A stretch of DNA of 64,000 bases from Haberlea rhodopensis (Eukaryota; Streptophyta; Magnoliopsida; Lamiales; Gesneriaceae), in contig CAJQUN010000222.1 in NCBI GenBank assembly GCA_907163345.1, positions 806,001 through 870,000 of the forward strand, in the 5' to 3' direction. The notes beneath the pieces are model-generated. The model worked only from the letters and a program-made list of their open reading frames with translations. It was not told the origin of the DNA and made no database searches. This document shows, piece by piece, positions 12,122-23,103 of the stretch. Position 1 is the stretch's first letter, and the number at the start of each line of letters is the position of its first letter. The position numbers were made by a program, and so were the translations under genes.

Positions 12122-13776
12122 TATTCAGTCAAATGAAGAGCTCAACCCTCTTGGACCTCCGCTCCAGTGGATGAAGGATCATCCTCCCGAGCAGGTCATA
12201 GGTAACCTTGTAGCTCCTCTACGCACCAGAGGACAAATGATTAATGAATTTCTTCATGCTGCATTCAAATGATGCTATGTTAGACCCAAGCTGGGTAGAA
12301 GCAATGCAGGAAGAACTAAATCAGTTTGAGCGAAACAAAGTTTGGTATTTAGTACCACGACCACAGCATCACACTATAATAGGTACATAATGGGTATTTA
12401 GAAATAAATTAGATGAAAATGGTATAGTCATCAGAAATAAAGCAAGATTAGTCGCACAGGGCTACAGACATGAAGAAGGCATTGATTTTGATGAAACATT
12501 TGCCCCTGTAGCTCGATTAGAAGCCATTCGTATATTTCTTGCATTTGCTGCTTTTAAAGACTTTAAAGTCTATCAGATGGATGTTAAGAGTGCGTTTCTT
12601 AACGGCAACCTCCAGGAAGAAGTTCACTTTGAACAACCTCCTGGATTTGAAAGCCATCAGCAGCCTTCTTATGTTTTTCGTCTCAACAAAGCCTTGTATG
12701 GTTTAAAGCAAGCTCCTCGTGAATGGTACAAAACGCTGTCAGAATATTTGACTGAGCATAACTTTACCATTGGCACGGTGGACAAGACCCTTTTCAAATT
12801 CACAAAGGGTGACCATACTCTGCTTGTTCAAATTTATGTTGATGATGTTATTTTTGGCAGTACTAACTCAAAGCTTTGCGAAAGATTTTCTAAAATTATG
12901 CAGGATCAATTTGAGATGAGCATGATGGGAGAATTATCATTTTTCTTAGGATTGCATGTCAAGCAATCCAGTGAAGGAATTCTGATAACTCAGTCTAAAT
13001 ATACTCAAGAACTGCTGAAGAAGTATGCGATGAGTACAAGTTCAGCAGCCGTCAATGAGCTCATCTGCAAAACTAGACTTGGATAATTCAGGAATACCAG
13101 TCGAAGTAACAATGTATCGAGGTATTATCAGATCATTACTTTATTTGACGGCCAGTCGACCAGACATCATGTTTGCAGTTTGTATGTGCGCTCGGTTTCA
13201 AGCAAATCCCAAGCAGTCACACTTCACAGCTGTCAAAAGGATCCTCAAATATCTGAAAGGCACTGAGAATGTCGGGCTATGGTACCCAAGAGATTCAACG
13301 TTTAACCTTATTGGATATTCAGATGCTGACTACGCTGGATGCAAATTGACAGAAAAAGCACCAGTGGATATTGTCAATTTCTTGGTGATCGATTAATCTC
13401 ATGGGGTTGCAAGAAGTAGACATCCATAGCAATGTCCACTGCAGAGGCAGAATACCTTGCTGCTGGAAGCTGCTGTGCTCAACTGCTCTGGATTCAACAA
13501 CAACTGAGAGACTATGGCATTGAATCCACTGAGGCACGCATATTTTGTGATAATACGTCTGCCATAGCCATTACATACAACCCAGTTCTTCATACGCGCA
13601 CCAAACATATTGACATCCGTCATCATTTCATCAAGGATCATGTTATGAAGAATGACATTCGGCTAGAATACATATCTACCGAACAACGAGCAGCTGACAT
13701 CTTCACAAAACCTCTACCAGACGCTAATTTTTCCTACTTTCGAAATATTCTTGGTTTAATTGAAATCAATCCATGA
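12122..13776 (+). pseudogene. pol: Sirevirus C pol, part 2: RT and RNase H, disrupted
   Basis: This resumes after LTR D. RT begins near 12290 (WVEAMQEELNQFERNKVW), followed by LVAQGYRHEEGIDFDETFAP, QMDVKSAFLNGN near 12577, and ALYGLKQAPREWY near 12690, a Sirevirus/copia hallmark. Catalytic YVDD is near 12837. A frame break near 13050 and another near 13380 interrupt the connection to RNase H. The RNase H region contains SDADYAG near 13320, MSTAEAEYLAA near 13432 and DNTSAI near 13548. The final RNase H frame ends at 13776. Stops also occur near 12270 and 12388. Confidence 0.9.
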
Positions 13777-14151
13777 TTTTATTATTTAAGGTTAATGAAT
13801 TCAGGGGGAATTACTCAGTAGAAATTGCATGAATTTAGTGGGAATTTCTGTTAAAATTTTATCTTTGTTATTTAAGCTCAACTGGTAAAACAACAGCCTG
13901 TTGCCGTAGGTGCTTCTGTACCAGTAGGACTCTACATACCAGTAGATGTTACCTTACCAGTCGGACCCTACATTCCAGCAGACCTTACCAAATACGCTTT
14001 GACAAAAATAATCTTCTGTAACTATCAACCTCTTGGAACGTCGGAATTCAAATTAACTTTTACATGAAAATAAATTATTTCACTCCCGCCCAAATCCTGT
14101 CCTTTTATTTATTCTTTAAATTTTTTCAATCGTTAGATGATCGCCACGTAC
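13777..14151 (+). other. Sirevirus C non-coding spacer after pol
   Basis: No gene seen. AT-rich. A short stretch near 13880-13990 holds repeated CCAGTAG/ACCAGTCGGAC words related in style to the LTR minisatellite. The last five bases, CGTAC, are the target duplicated by element B. The sequence continues at 22935 on the other side of B. Confidence 0.6.
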
Positions 14152-15607
14152 TGTTGGGATATGCCCTAAGACAAGTCATTAGATGATTGTTTTGACATAC
14201 AATGTTTATGATTTTATGAATGACAATTCATTATTATATATTATTCTTTTAACTGTGCAATGTGAATTAATATATATGTTAATGTCCTTAGAATAATATT
14301 GTATTATTCTTAAAGATGTCCCTAGTCAAGTATTATCATGAATAGGGATAATGATAATACGTAGAGACTAGTATGTGTTGATTGATGAATTGTTCATTGA
14401 TACAGACCCACCATGAGAATGCAACATGGATAGTTATATGATCGTCATATGCAATTCTCATAGTGATAATAATGTATGTAATCCTTACGACTTGTGATCA
14501 TCAGAGATCCCAACATAAGGAGTTATGTATCTTGATATCGTCAAACGTTACCCGTAACAGGGTAAACTATAAAGGCGACTATTGGATACACTACGAATTA
14601 TGTAGAGGGATGTTGACTGATCGAGATAGGATTTGTCCCTCCTATATAACAGGAGAAGTGTTTGGCCCTTGATCAAGTGAGAACTAAAATGCATGGCCAT
14701 GCTCGAATGAGTCGATATGAGATATCGAGCTTATTCGTTTATTCTAGTTCTACTTGGGGATCAAGAAATAAAGATTGAATATACGAGTATGACTATTCCA
14801 TGACTCGTGTTCAATCTAAACACAAAGGACAAAGGGATTAAGTTACATGGTTAATATTATCACAAGTTCTAAAGGTTATGTCGAGTCATTGACATTCTTG
14901 TAATTTGGGTAGCCTTGATGTGTTGCTAGACACCGCTCTTTGCTTGTAACGTAAAATGAGATTTTATGTCACTGCCAACATTACAAGATCCTATCGGGTC
15001 GCACAAAAGATTAAATCGAGAAGGGAAATTAAATTCATTTGATGAATTAATTAATTAAGAAGAGTCTTAATTAAGTGATTAAAAGGTTTTAATTACATCA
15101 TGGGTTTGGGCCCATGAGGCTTTAAGAAAGCCTTTAATTAAATCATATATAAAATAACAAGGTGATTAATTGTTAATTCATTCCTTGATAACATTTGATA
15201 ATCATAAAACCTATCACACAAAAAGCTCACGGCCGCCGTTTCACTCTTGGCTCCCTCGGCTTCATCATAGCCGAAGTGAGCTTTGTTGATTCCGGCCATT
15301 TTTTCGATTGTGAACCGAGTGAGGTTTTTGGTTCCGGTTTAAGAACTAGTCTAGCAACTTGTTCTTAAACTATCCCTTCACCCGATTTGATCGTGTGGAT
15401 ACCGTTGAGGCAAAACTTGACAAGTTTTGCTAGTGACTCGAAGGAGACGTTGGACGTGGTGCTGCTCCGTGGAATCTGCTCAAACACGCTACAAGGGTGA
15501 GACCTTCGTAAATCCTTTATCCGATATGATAACCTATGTATAGATCCGGTGTCTAGTAATCCATATTTTAAATTCCATTGCGGTGTATGCTTTATGGATT
15601 ACTAACA
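14152..15607 (+). repeat. 5' LTR of element B
   Basis: 1456 bp, from TGTTGGGATATGCCC to GGATTACTAACA. Compared with the 3' LTR it lacks about 50 bp (the segment at about 21683-21732 of the 3' copy). It also reads CACGGCCGCCGTTTCAC near 15228, where the 3' copy reads CACTTCCATTCAC. Other differences seen by eye are few. A short open frame near 14463 occurs in both LTRs and is not a gene. Confidence 0.95.
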
Positions 15608-15608
15608 G

Positions 15609-15620
15609 TGGTAGCAGAGC
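15609..15620 (+). other. Primer binding site of element B
   Basis: TGGTAGCAGAGC begins one base after the LTR end. It differs by one base from the initiator tRNA-Met site TGGTATCAGAGC that is typical of copia elements. Confidence 0.85.
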
Positions 15621-15870
15621 CATGTACAAGGCTCATATCGGATTTATGTGGTTAAATAGTTTAATCATATTTAGATTAATATTGCATGCTATTTAAAGCG
15701 GTATGAACATATTTGATATGTTAATATTAAGTTTGTGAAATTATCATGAAATTATATTTGATATAATTGATGTTTGTTGTATACGATACATGAAGGCGCA
15801 AAACCGAGCCCAAAGCATGAGATGGTTCGACCACCACCATCACAAATGACACACGGCTGCCACATGAGGG

Positions 15871-16330
15871 CTAGGGTTTTCGAACCCTTGGCTCGAGATG
15901 GTTTAGTCGTTGTGGCTAATAATTGTGCATGGAAGTGTCGAAACTTGATTAGGGTTTAGAACCCAATGGCTCGTGACGGCTAGCTCATGACGGCTAGGGT
16001 TTCGAACCCTAGTAGCCGTGCATGGGCTCGGCCATCGTCGCCCTTTGGCTAGGGTTTAGAACCCTTCTCTTGGCTCAAAAATTTGTATTAGCGGCACTTG
16101 AATCACGATAAATGATGGGTGACGGCTAGGGCCACATGAGGGTTAGGGTTTTCGAACTCATTGGCTCGAGATGGTCAAGACGCCAACGTCATGAATCTTG
16201 CATGAAAGGCCGAGAACTATAACAAAGGTTTCGAACCATGGTGGCTCGTGACGGCTAGGGTTTCGAACCCTAGCAGCCAAGATTGGCTCACGGCCGCCAC
16301 CGTCAAAAGGTGTTAGGGTCTCGGACCCTC
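15871..16330 (+). repeat. Leader module of telo-box-like inverted repeats in element B
   Basis: About eight copies of a GG/TAGGGTTT(C)GAACCC motif, near 15871, 15948, 15994, 16049, 16142, 16227, 16255 and 16313. The best copies read CTAGGGTTTCGAACCCTAG, a near-perfect inverted repeat. They are separated by GGCTCGTGACGG-like words. TAGGGTTT is the complement of the plant telo-box AAACCCTA. Read in reverse, GGTTCGAAACC also resembles a Pol III B-box. The module is absent from element A, which has a different GC-rich module in the same place. Confidence 0.75.
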
Positions 16331-16379
16331 GAGCTTGGGCCGTGGTTTTGGGCTAAGTTTCCATGACATGTGATGTCCC

Positions 16380-17457
16380 GAGCGTACGATAATTTTTCAA
16401 AAATTATTTTACAGTTTTAATTAGAATTAAATTTTAAATTGTTTAGAATTTAATTAATTAAGTGTTAAAGCATGTTTTATGTGTTGTTTGAGCATGGTGC
16501 ATGGTTATAGCCCTTTGACCTATTAGATAGGATTTGTCAATGTTTGTAATTTTTAATACGACCTGCGTGTCGTGCCTTCTCTATTTTATTCTAAATGTAA
16601 TCCCTCCCCTATGTTCCCCTCGAATGTGAATCGAGGAATTCTATATCTTGTAAATAGTATAGTTTAATTGTTGATGGTGATCAATGAAGATGGAGCATCG
16701 TGCGGGGATGAGGAGGCCATTCACAAATTGGAGCCAAAGGAAGGTGCTTGTGAGGTTACCTTAGGTTGACTCTTAGGATTTTCTCATTGGCTTGAGAAAA
16801 TCGCTAGTAGGGGCTATAACCATGTCACGTTTTAATTATGTATGTTGATGCATGATTTATCTTTTGCTTTAGATTGACAATTGTATTACACATATATGTA
16901 GATATGTATACAACTATATGTAGTGGACATATTTTAAATTATCAAACTAATCATGAGATCAATAAATCCCTCTAAAATATTAAGTTTTAGATGCCTTCCA
17001 AAATTAAAAGTACTCGTCAAAAACTTCGATTGTACATGTGTGGGTTTGCCAAAGCAAAGCACCGTGGCAATCTTAGTAAGGCGCGAAAGGATAAAAGTGA
17101 TATCAGTTATACTTTAAATTGGGTATGACTTAACTAGGTTATCTCAATAGGATTGGGAACCTAGAGGCATGGGTTGGATAATAATTCATTTGATGAATTG
17201 AACAAAGCGTTGTTCGTCCAACTATCCAAGAATTATATGTGATATAATTGACAAAGTGTTATCTACCTAAATAACCGAGTCTTGGGCGATTAACCAAAGC
17301 TAACTCAAGATTAGGCGAAATATGGATCTTGGCCCATTAAAGGTTTTGAGGGTTGATATTTTTTTTTAAACAAAATAGTGGGAGCATCATTTAATATAAG
17401 ACCATGTTAAATGATTAAATCATAAACTTATTTTGCATATTTATATTGTAGATATCC
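16380..17457 (+). repeat. Conserved 3' part of the element B leader
   Basis: Non-coding and aligned with 841-1928 of element A. It ends in GTAGATATCCATGGCA at the gag start. No gene is seen. Together with the module upstream it makes the long untranslated leader characteristic of Angela/BARE elements. Confidence 0.8.
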
Positions 17458-20400
17458 ATGGCAACTAACAACGTAACAAGCACTTTATCACTGCGATCGG
17501 TCCTTGAGAAGGACAAATTAAATGGGACAAATTTCCTAGACTGGCATAGGAACTTGAGGATAGTCCTCAAACAAGAAAAGAAACAATATGTCCTAGAGGA
17601 ACCCTTACCTGCTGAGGAACCTCCCCTAACGGCTACAAGAGCCGATAAAGATGCTTACAAGAAGCATCAAAGTGACGCACTTGATGTTGGGTGCCTTATG
17701 CTTGCCACCATGAACTCTGAGCTTCAGAAGCAACATGAGGAAATGGAGGCGTTTGATATGATCGAGCACCTTAAGCAACTGTACCAACAACAAGCAAGAC
17801 AAGAGAGATATGACGTCTCTAAGGCGTTATTCTAGTGTAGAATGGTGGAAGGAAGTCTGGTTGGTACTCATGTACTCAAGATGATTGGGTATATTGAGAA
17901 TCTGGAAAAGCTCAGTTTTCCTTTGGACCAAGAGTTGGCCACTGACGTGATCTTGCAATCATTGCCTGAAAGCTTCAGTCAATTTGTCTTAAATTACAAT
18001 ATGATTGAAATTGAGAAGACACTACCACAGTTACTTGGCATGCTTAGAACTTTTGAAGCAAATAGCAAGAAGTCTAAACCTACAAATGTTCTTATTGTGA
18101 ATAAGAACAAAGGAAAGACTAAAGCTAAGAACTTCAAGAAGAACAAGAAGGTCTTTGTTAAATCAAAGCCAAAGTCATCTGCACTGAAACCAAAGGGAGG
18201 GATAGCAAAGGAAGGGAACTGTTTCCATTGCGGTGAGACCGGCCATTGGAAAAGAAACTGCAAAGTATATCTGGTTGATCTAAAGAAAGGAAGTGTGACT
18301 TCAACTTCAGGTATTTTTGTTATAGAAGTCAATTTATCTACTTCTTCATCATGGGTATTAGATACTGGATGTGGATCTCACATTTGTGTAAATGTGCAGG
18401 ACCTCAAAAAGAATAGATTGTTGGCGAAAGGCGAAGTTGATCCCCGAGTTGGAAATGGAGCAAGAGTTGCTGCATTAGCTACAGGAGATTATTATTTATC
18501 TTTGCCTTCTGGTTTATCATTGATTTTAAAAGACTGTTATTTTGTGTCATCCATTACCAAAAACATTATTTCTATTTCTTGTTTAGACAAGTGTGGGTTT
18601 TCATTTATAATAAAGGACAACTGTTGTTTTATTTATTTAAATGATATGTTTTATGCTAGTGCACAAATGGTGAATGGTCTTTATTTATTAAATCTTGATA
18701 TGCCTATCTATAACATAAATACTAAAAGGATTAAAAATAATGATTGTAATCCGACTTATCTCTGGCATTGTCGCTTGGGCCACATAAACGAGAACCGCAT
18801 ATCTAAACTTCATAAGGATGGAGTATTAGATTCATTTGATTTTGAATCATATGAAACATGCGAATCTTGTTTAATGGGCAAGATGACTAAAGCCCCTTTC
18901 AAGGGACATGTTGAAAGGGCAAATGTTTTATTGGGACTAATACATAGTGATGTATGTGGACCAATAAGTACACAAGCTAGAGGTGGTTTTCAATACTTCG
19001 TTACATTTACTGATGACCTCAGTAGATATGGGTAGGTGTACCTAATGAAGCATAAGCATGAAACCTTTGAAAAGTTCAAAGATTTCAAGAATGAAGTACA
19101 AAACCAACTTGGCAAAAGTACCAAAATCCTTCGATCAGATCGAGGAGGTGAATACTTAAGCCAAGAGTTTCATGACTATCTAAATGAGTGTGGGATAGTC
19201 CCACAACTCACTCCTCCGTATACTCCACAATGGAATGGTGTATCTGAGAGGAGAAATCGAACCTTGTTAGACATGGTTAGATCAATGATGAGTCATGCAG
19301 ATCTTCCGATATCGTTTTGGGGACACGCTCTAGAAACAACAATTTTCTTACTGAACCGTGTTCCATCTAAATCAGTGGAAAGACACCATATGAGATATGG
19401 ACTGGGAATCGTCCTAGTATGTCTTTTATGAAGATTTGGGGTTGTGAGGCTTTCGTTAGACGTCACGCCACTAACAAACTTGGACCCAAATCTGATAAGT
19501 GTTTATTTGTGGGGTCTCCTAAGGAAACGAAAGGATACTATTTCTATTATCCAACCGAGAACAAAGTAATTGTTGCTCGGGCTGGTGTATTTCTTGAAAG
19601 AGAATTTATTTCTAGAACAACCAGTGGGAGAAAAATAGAACTTAGTGAAGTTCAACCACAAGAAAACACTGAACCTGAGATTGAGATGGAAACAGAGCAG
19701 GCACCACAAGCTGTTGTGGAAAAAGTACCTGCTCAAGAGACACAAGCCCAGCGTAGGTCTGTAAGAGAACACCGGGAGCCACAGAGATATGGATTTCTTG
19801 TGACTCAACAAGGTGACTTACTACTTATTGATGAGGATGAGCCGTCATCTTATCAACAAGCTATAATGGGCACTGATTCTGAGAAATGGCAAGAGGCCAT
19901 GAAATCTGAGATGGAATCCATGTATGCAAACCAAGTATGGACTTTGGTTGATCCACCTGAAGGGTTACGACCCATAGGGTGCAAATGGATTTTCAAGAAA
20001 AAGATCGATATGGATGGTAATGTACAAACCTATAAAAGGTCGGCTGGTTGCAAAAGGATTCAAACAAATTCATGGTATTGACTATGATGAAACCTTTTCA
20101 CCAGTGGCCATGGTTAAATACATATGGATCTTACTTGCAATAGCTTTCATGATTATGAAATCTGGCAGATGGATGTCAAAACAGCTTTCCTTAATGGAAA
20201 TCTGCTCGAGGATGTGTACATGACACAGCCCGAGGGTTTTGTCGATCCAAAGGATGCTGGAAAGATATGCAAGCTACAACGATCCATTTATGGATTGAAG
20301 CAAGCTTCTCGGAGTTGGAATCTTCGTTTTGATGATGCAATCAAAGAGTTTGGTTTTATCAAAAACGAAGATGAGCCTTGTGTCTACAAGAAGGTCAGTG

Positions 20401-21416
20401 GGAGCGTAATCATTTTCCTAGTGTTGTACGTAGATGACATACTTCTCATTGGGAATGATATCCCTGCCTTACAATCTGTAAAGATTTGGCTAGGGAATTG
20501 CTTTTCGATGAAAGACTTGGGAGAAGCCACCTATGTATTAGGAATCAAGATCTATAGAGATAGATCAAGAAGACTTCTCGGCCTAAGTCAAAGTACATAC
20601 ATAGACAAAGTGCTTAAAAGGTTTAGCATGCAAGAATCAAAGAAAGGATTCGTGCCTATGACGCATGGTATTTATCTCTCGAAGGAACAGTGTCCTTCAA
20701 CACCAGATGAGAGACAACGCATGAGTAAGATTCCATATGCGTCAGCTATTGGATCTATGATGTATGCCATGATATGTACTCATCCCGATGTATCGTATGC
20801 TTTGAGCATGACGAGCAGATATCAAGTTGATCCAGGTGAAGGTCACTGGATTGCTGTCAAGAACATCCTGAAGTACTTGAGAAGGACTAAGGATACATTC
20901 TTGATTTATGGAGGTGAGGAAGAGCTCAATGTAATGGGTTACACTGATGCAAGCTTCCAAACCGACAAAGATGATTTTCGATCGCAATCTGGATATGTGT
21001 ATTGCCTAAATGGAGGTGCTGTGAGCTGGAAGAGTTCAAAGCAAGAAACAGTAGCCGACTCTACAACGGAAGCTGAGTATATTGCTGCCTCGGATGCAGC
21101 AAAGGAAGCTGTTTGGATTAGGAAGTTCATTTCTAAACTTGGAGTGGTGCCTAGCATTAAAGATCCGATAGAACTCTATTGTGACAACAATGGAGCGATC
21201 GCATTGGCTAAGGAACCTAGATCTCACCAAAGATCCAAGCACATACTTCGGCGCTTTCATTTCATTCGAGAAATCGTTGAAAGGGGAGATGTTAAAATAT
21301 GCAAAGTACCAATAGATGATAATGTATCTGACCCATTGACGAAGCCACTGTCACAGCAGAAGCATGATCGTCATACTAGATCTCTAGGCATTAGGTATAT
21401 GTCTGAGTGGTCTTAG
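17458..21416 (+). pseudogene. gag-pol: Element B gag-pol polyprotein, nearly intact but with stops and frameshifts
   Basis: The gag start is at 17458. A capsid-like region is followed by a CCHC knuckle (CFHCGETGHWKRNC near 18220), protease (WVLDTGCGSH at 18352), integrase zinc region (LWHCRLGHI near 18760, CESCLMGK), integrase core (SDRGGEY near 19135), RT (YVDD near 20428) and RNase H (TDASFQTD near 20943, STTEAEYIAA, YCDNNGA), ending at 21416. Defects are a TAG at 17833-17835 where A has Gln, a TAG at 19033-19035 where A has Tyr, a 1-base loss near 19380, a frame change near 20036, and a small loss near 20140. Catalytic residues of protease and RT are kept. As in copia elements generally, the polyprotein would be cut by its own protease. 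Confidence 0.93.
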
Positions 21417-21431
21417 TGCAAGTGGGAGATT
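21417..21431 (+). other. Polypurine tract of element B
   Basis: The purine-rich stretch AAGTGGGAGA directly precedes the 3' LTR. It would prime plus-strand DNA synthesis. The matching tract of element A is at about 31131-31145. Confidence 0.8.
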
Positions 21432-22934
21432 TGTTGGGATATGCCCTAAGACAAGTCATTAGATGATTGTTTTGACATACAATGTTTATGATTTTATGAA
21501 TGGCAATTCATTATTATATATTATTCTTTTAACTGTGCAATGTGAATTAATATATATGTTAATGTCCTTAGAATAATATTGTATTATTCTTAAAGATGTC
21601 CCTAGTCAAGTATTATCATGAATAGGGATAATGATAATACGTAGAGACTAGTATGTGTTGATTGATGAATTGTTCATTGATATGAGATATCAAATCAACA
21701 CATGGGTACATGTTAGAGAACGATGTACTGGACAGACCCACCATGAGAATGCAACATGGATAGTTATATGATCGTCATATGGAATTCTCATAGTGATAAT
21801 AATGTATGTAATCCTTACGACTTGTGATCATCAGAGATCCCAACATAAGGAGTTATGTATCTTGATATCGTCAAACGTTACCCGTAACAGGGTAAACTAT
21901 AAAGGCGACTATTGGATACACTACGAATTATGTAGAGGGATGTTGACTGATCGAGATAGGATTTGTCCCTCCTATATAACAGGGGAAGTGTTTGGCCCTT
22001 GATCAAGTGAGAACTAAAATGCATGGCCATGCTCGAATGAGTCGATATGAGATATCGAGCTTATTCGTTTATTCTAGTTCTACTTGGGGATCAAGAAATA
22101 AAGATTGAATATACGAGTATTACTATTCCATGACTCGTGTTCAATCTAAACACAAAGGACAAAGGGATTAAGTTACATGGTTAATATTATCACAAGTTCT
22201 AAAGGTTATGTCGAGTCATTGACATTCTTGTAATTTGGGTAACCTTGATGTGTTGCTAGACACCGCCCTTTGCTTGTAACGTAAAATGAGATTTTATGTC
22301 ACTGCCAACATTACAAGATCCTATCGGGTCGCACAAAAGATTAAATCGAGAAGGGAAATTAAATTCATTTGATGAATTAATTAATTAAGAAGAGTCTTAA
22401 TTAAGTGATTAAAAGGTTTTAATTAAATCATGGGTTTGGGCCCATGAGGCTTTAAGAAAGCCTTTAATTAAATCATATATAAAATAACAAGGTGATTAAT
22501 TGTTAATTCATTCCTTGATAACATTTGATAATCATAAAACCTAGCACACAAAAAGCTCACTTCCATTCACTCTTGGCTCCCTCGGCTTCATCATAGCCGA
22601 AGTGAGCTTTGTTGATTCCGGCCATTTTTTTCGATTGTGAATCGAGTGAGGTTTTTGGTTCCGGTTTAAGAACTAGTCTAGCAACTTGTTCTTAAACTAT
22701 CCCTTCACCCGATTTGATCGTGTGGATACCGTTGAGGCAAAACTTGACAAGTTTTGCTAGTGACTCGAAGGAGACGTTGGACGTGGTGCTGCTCCGTGGA
22801 ATCTGCTCAAACACGCTACAAGGGTGAGACCTTCGTAAATCCTTTATCCGATATGATAACCTATGTATAGATCCGGTGTCTAGTAATCCATATTTTAAAT
22901 TCCGCTGTGTTGTATGCTTTATGGATTACTTACA
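21432..22934 (+). repeat. 3' LTR of element B
   Basis: 1503 bp, TGTTGGGATATGCCC to GGATTACTTACA. It retains the roughly 50-bp segment missing from the 5' LTR. It is followed directly by the duplicated target CGTAC (22935-22939). Confidence 0.95.
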
Positions 22935-23103
22935 CGTACCCATGTGTCCGCTCATGTACAGTACGATGTTACATTTACTCTTTCCTTTAACCGCCATTAC
23001 TTTTGTTTCTTACTCTTATCTTTCCAAAAATTTAATGTGCTAACTTCCTTCCCAGAAATCTTACTCTACATAATTCTTGTTGCTTTTCTGCATCTTCACC
23101 AAA
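22935..23103 (+). other. Sirevirus C spacer between pol and the post-pol reading frame
   Basis: Pyrimidine-rich non-coding DNA that continues from 14151 once element B is removed. A start at 23104 opens the post-pol frame. Nothing else is seen. Confidence 0.5.

Larger units (their letters stand above)
14152..22934 (+). mobile_element. Element B: complete Angela/Tork-type Ty1/copia element
   Basis: 8783 bp with two TG...CA LTRs (14152-15607, 21432-22934), a 5-bp duplication CGTAC on each side (14147-14151, 22935-22939), a PBS, an 1850-bp leader, gag-pol in one main frame, and a polypurine tract. It is the youngest large insertion here. The LTRs look almost identical apart from one 50-bp deletion and one small change in the 5' copy. 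Coding is close to intact, but two nonsense codons and two or three frameshifts prevent autonomous activity. It is collinear with element A. It sits in the 3' non-coding part of Sirevirus C. Confidence 0.95.

Noticed and set aside
15871..16330. tRNA genes suggested by GGTTCGAA-like B-box words
   Set aside because: No A-box, cloverleaf or acceptor stem fits around any copy. The words recur as inverted repeats.
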